A DNA stretch of 18,000 nucleotides from Hydnum rufescens UP504 (Eukaryota; Basidiomycota; Agaricomycetes; Cantharellales; Hydnaceae): positions 1 to 18,000 of the forward strand of contig MU128958.1 of assembly GCA_014904985.1 (NCBI GenBank), read 5' to 3'. Positions within the stretch are counted from its first letter, which is position 1, and each line of letters opens with the position of its first letter. The position numbers and the translations under genes are program-made. The notes beneath the pieces were generated by a model, which ran no database searches, had not been told where the DNA came from, and was given only the letters and a program-made list of their open reading frames with translations. This document shows, one piece after another, positions 17,410 through 18,000 of this stretch.

Positions 17410-17866
17410 AGGAGTAAACATGGAATATCTCCCTCAGTTTTGATCAGATTGACTCGGCAAGATAGCCCCAGAAAGCTATGATTCACACCTTTTCGACAAT
17501 ACCAAACACGAGACGAAAGAATCAAAACTGCACCTTCCAGGTCGATTTTACTATGTGTTTCATATATCCCTTCAGTATTTTTCAATTTTCTCAGTCAGTT
17601 TTGATCCAATTCGTTCGGGAAAAGCACGCCTAGAAAGCTGTCGACAGTCCGCATCCAATGGTACCAAGGGCAAAACGAGCGGATTAAAACTCGGCTCTCT
17701 ACAACTCAACTCCCCCATGTCTCATTCCATTATTGCCTCCGCTTTTTTGATTATTAATGGCAATTATTCTCTTCCCCCCTTATGTCAAATGAAGGGTACA
17801 TCTAGGACTACTAGTTCCACCATTCCCCAAGAGATTCTGTTCAGTAGGAGGAATAGAAAAGAGAGA
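17410..17866 (+). repeat. Dispersed repeat R, copy C
   Basis: Two tandem versions of the motif start at about 17421 (GAATATCTCCCTCAGTTTTG) and 17579 (TTCTCAGTCAGTTTTGATCC). CTCCCCCATGTCTCATTCC and AGAGATTCTGTTCAGTAGG follow, as in copy A. The copy stops where the third foldback begins. Confidence 0.75.
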
Positions 17867-17867
17867 G

Positions 17868-18000
17868 ATGGCTAATTGAAAAGTGGATTGGGCACTTCTA
17901 TGCATCAGAATTGGCCAAAATTGAATATATTGATGTATATATTTACTCTACATGGGTGACAAGTTATATTGGACATTCTGGCATTTTTCAATTTTTCACG
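17868..18000 (+). repeat. Left half of a third foldback core, cut by the window end
   Basis: From ATGGCTAATTGAAAAGTGG to the end, the sequence follows 6632-6770 block by block (CACTTCTATGCATCAGAATT, TACATGGG, CATTTTTCAA, TTTTCAC). Its centre should lie a few bases beyond 18000. It joins repeat R directly with no hairpin-intron unit between. Confidence 0.85.

Overview
The window looks like nuclear DNA from a filamentous fungus, most likely an agaricomycete-type basidiomycete. The evidence is short GT-AG introns with CTAAC-type branch sites, a fungal-type Aha1 co-chaperone gene, a Ty3/gypsy-like Gag-protease remnant and a solo LTR. No complete, undamaged protein-coding gene was found. Nearly everything right of about 4.6 kb is repeat-derived, and most short ORFs there are chance readings of palindromic repeats.

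Left end (1-4.6 kb). A perfect 34-bp palindrome lies at 6-39. The minus strand then carries a 5'-truncated, indel-bearing aha1 (514-1443). Next comes a pair of diverged coding-like copies facing each other (about 1480-1625 minus, 1865-1985 plus), and then a minus-strand retrotransposon remnant (2085-3420) with a CCHC zinc knuckle and an aspartic protease domain. Its gag frame is broken by TGA stops and a frameshift.

Element I (about 5.5-8.5 kb) and element II (about 14.2-17.0 kb) are the striking part. Each is a large inverted repeat around a central foldback (centres near 6783 and 15579). Each arm is a chain of units with the same plan: a 30-bp palindrome of the type ACCACACACC...GGTGTGTGGT, then about 10 nt later a consensus 5' splice site, then a hairpin of the type CAAAAAGAGCAGC...GCTGCTCTTTTTG, then a CTAAC branch-like motif and a TAG 3' splice site. 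The predicted introns are mostly 94-108 nt. They are on the plus strand right of each centre and on the minus strand left of it, so they point outward in both directions. The 'exons' have stops in the frames I checked and look like decayed short repeats. Several hairpins differ by paired changes that keep the stem. I read this as a family of introner-like hairpin introns arrayed in foldback elements, which I do not recognise as a described family.

Between the elements (8.5-13.3 kb) there is a 362-bp solo LTR with a perfect 5-bp target duplication (8923-9284), and a 1.2-kb direct duplication (8976-10200 and 12075-13294) that carries part of that LTR plus one orphan hairpin-intron unit. A degraded or low-accuracy tract (10201-12074) sits between the copies and is a patchwork of noisy pieces of elements I and II.

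A dispersed repeat (called R here) borders the system at 4618-4975, 13300-13815 and 17410-17866. Element II's inverted homology extends out through R, so the full inverted repeat spans about 13.3-17.87 kb. A third copy of the foldback core begins at 17868 and runs off the window.
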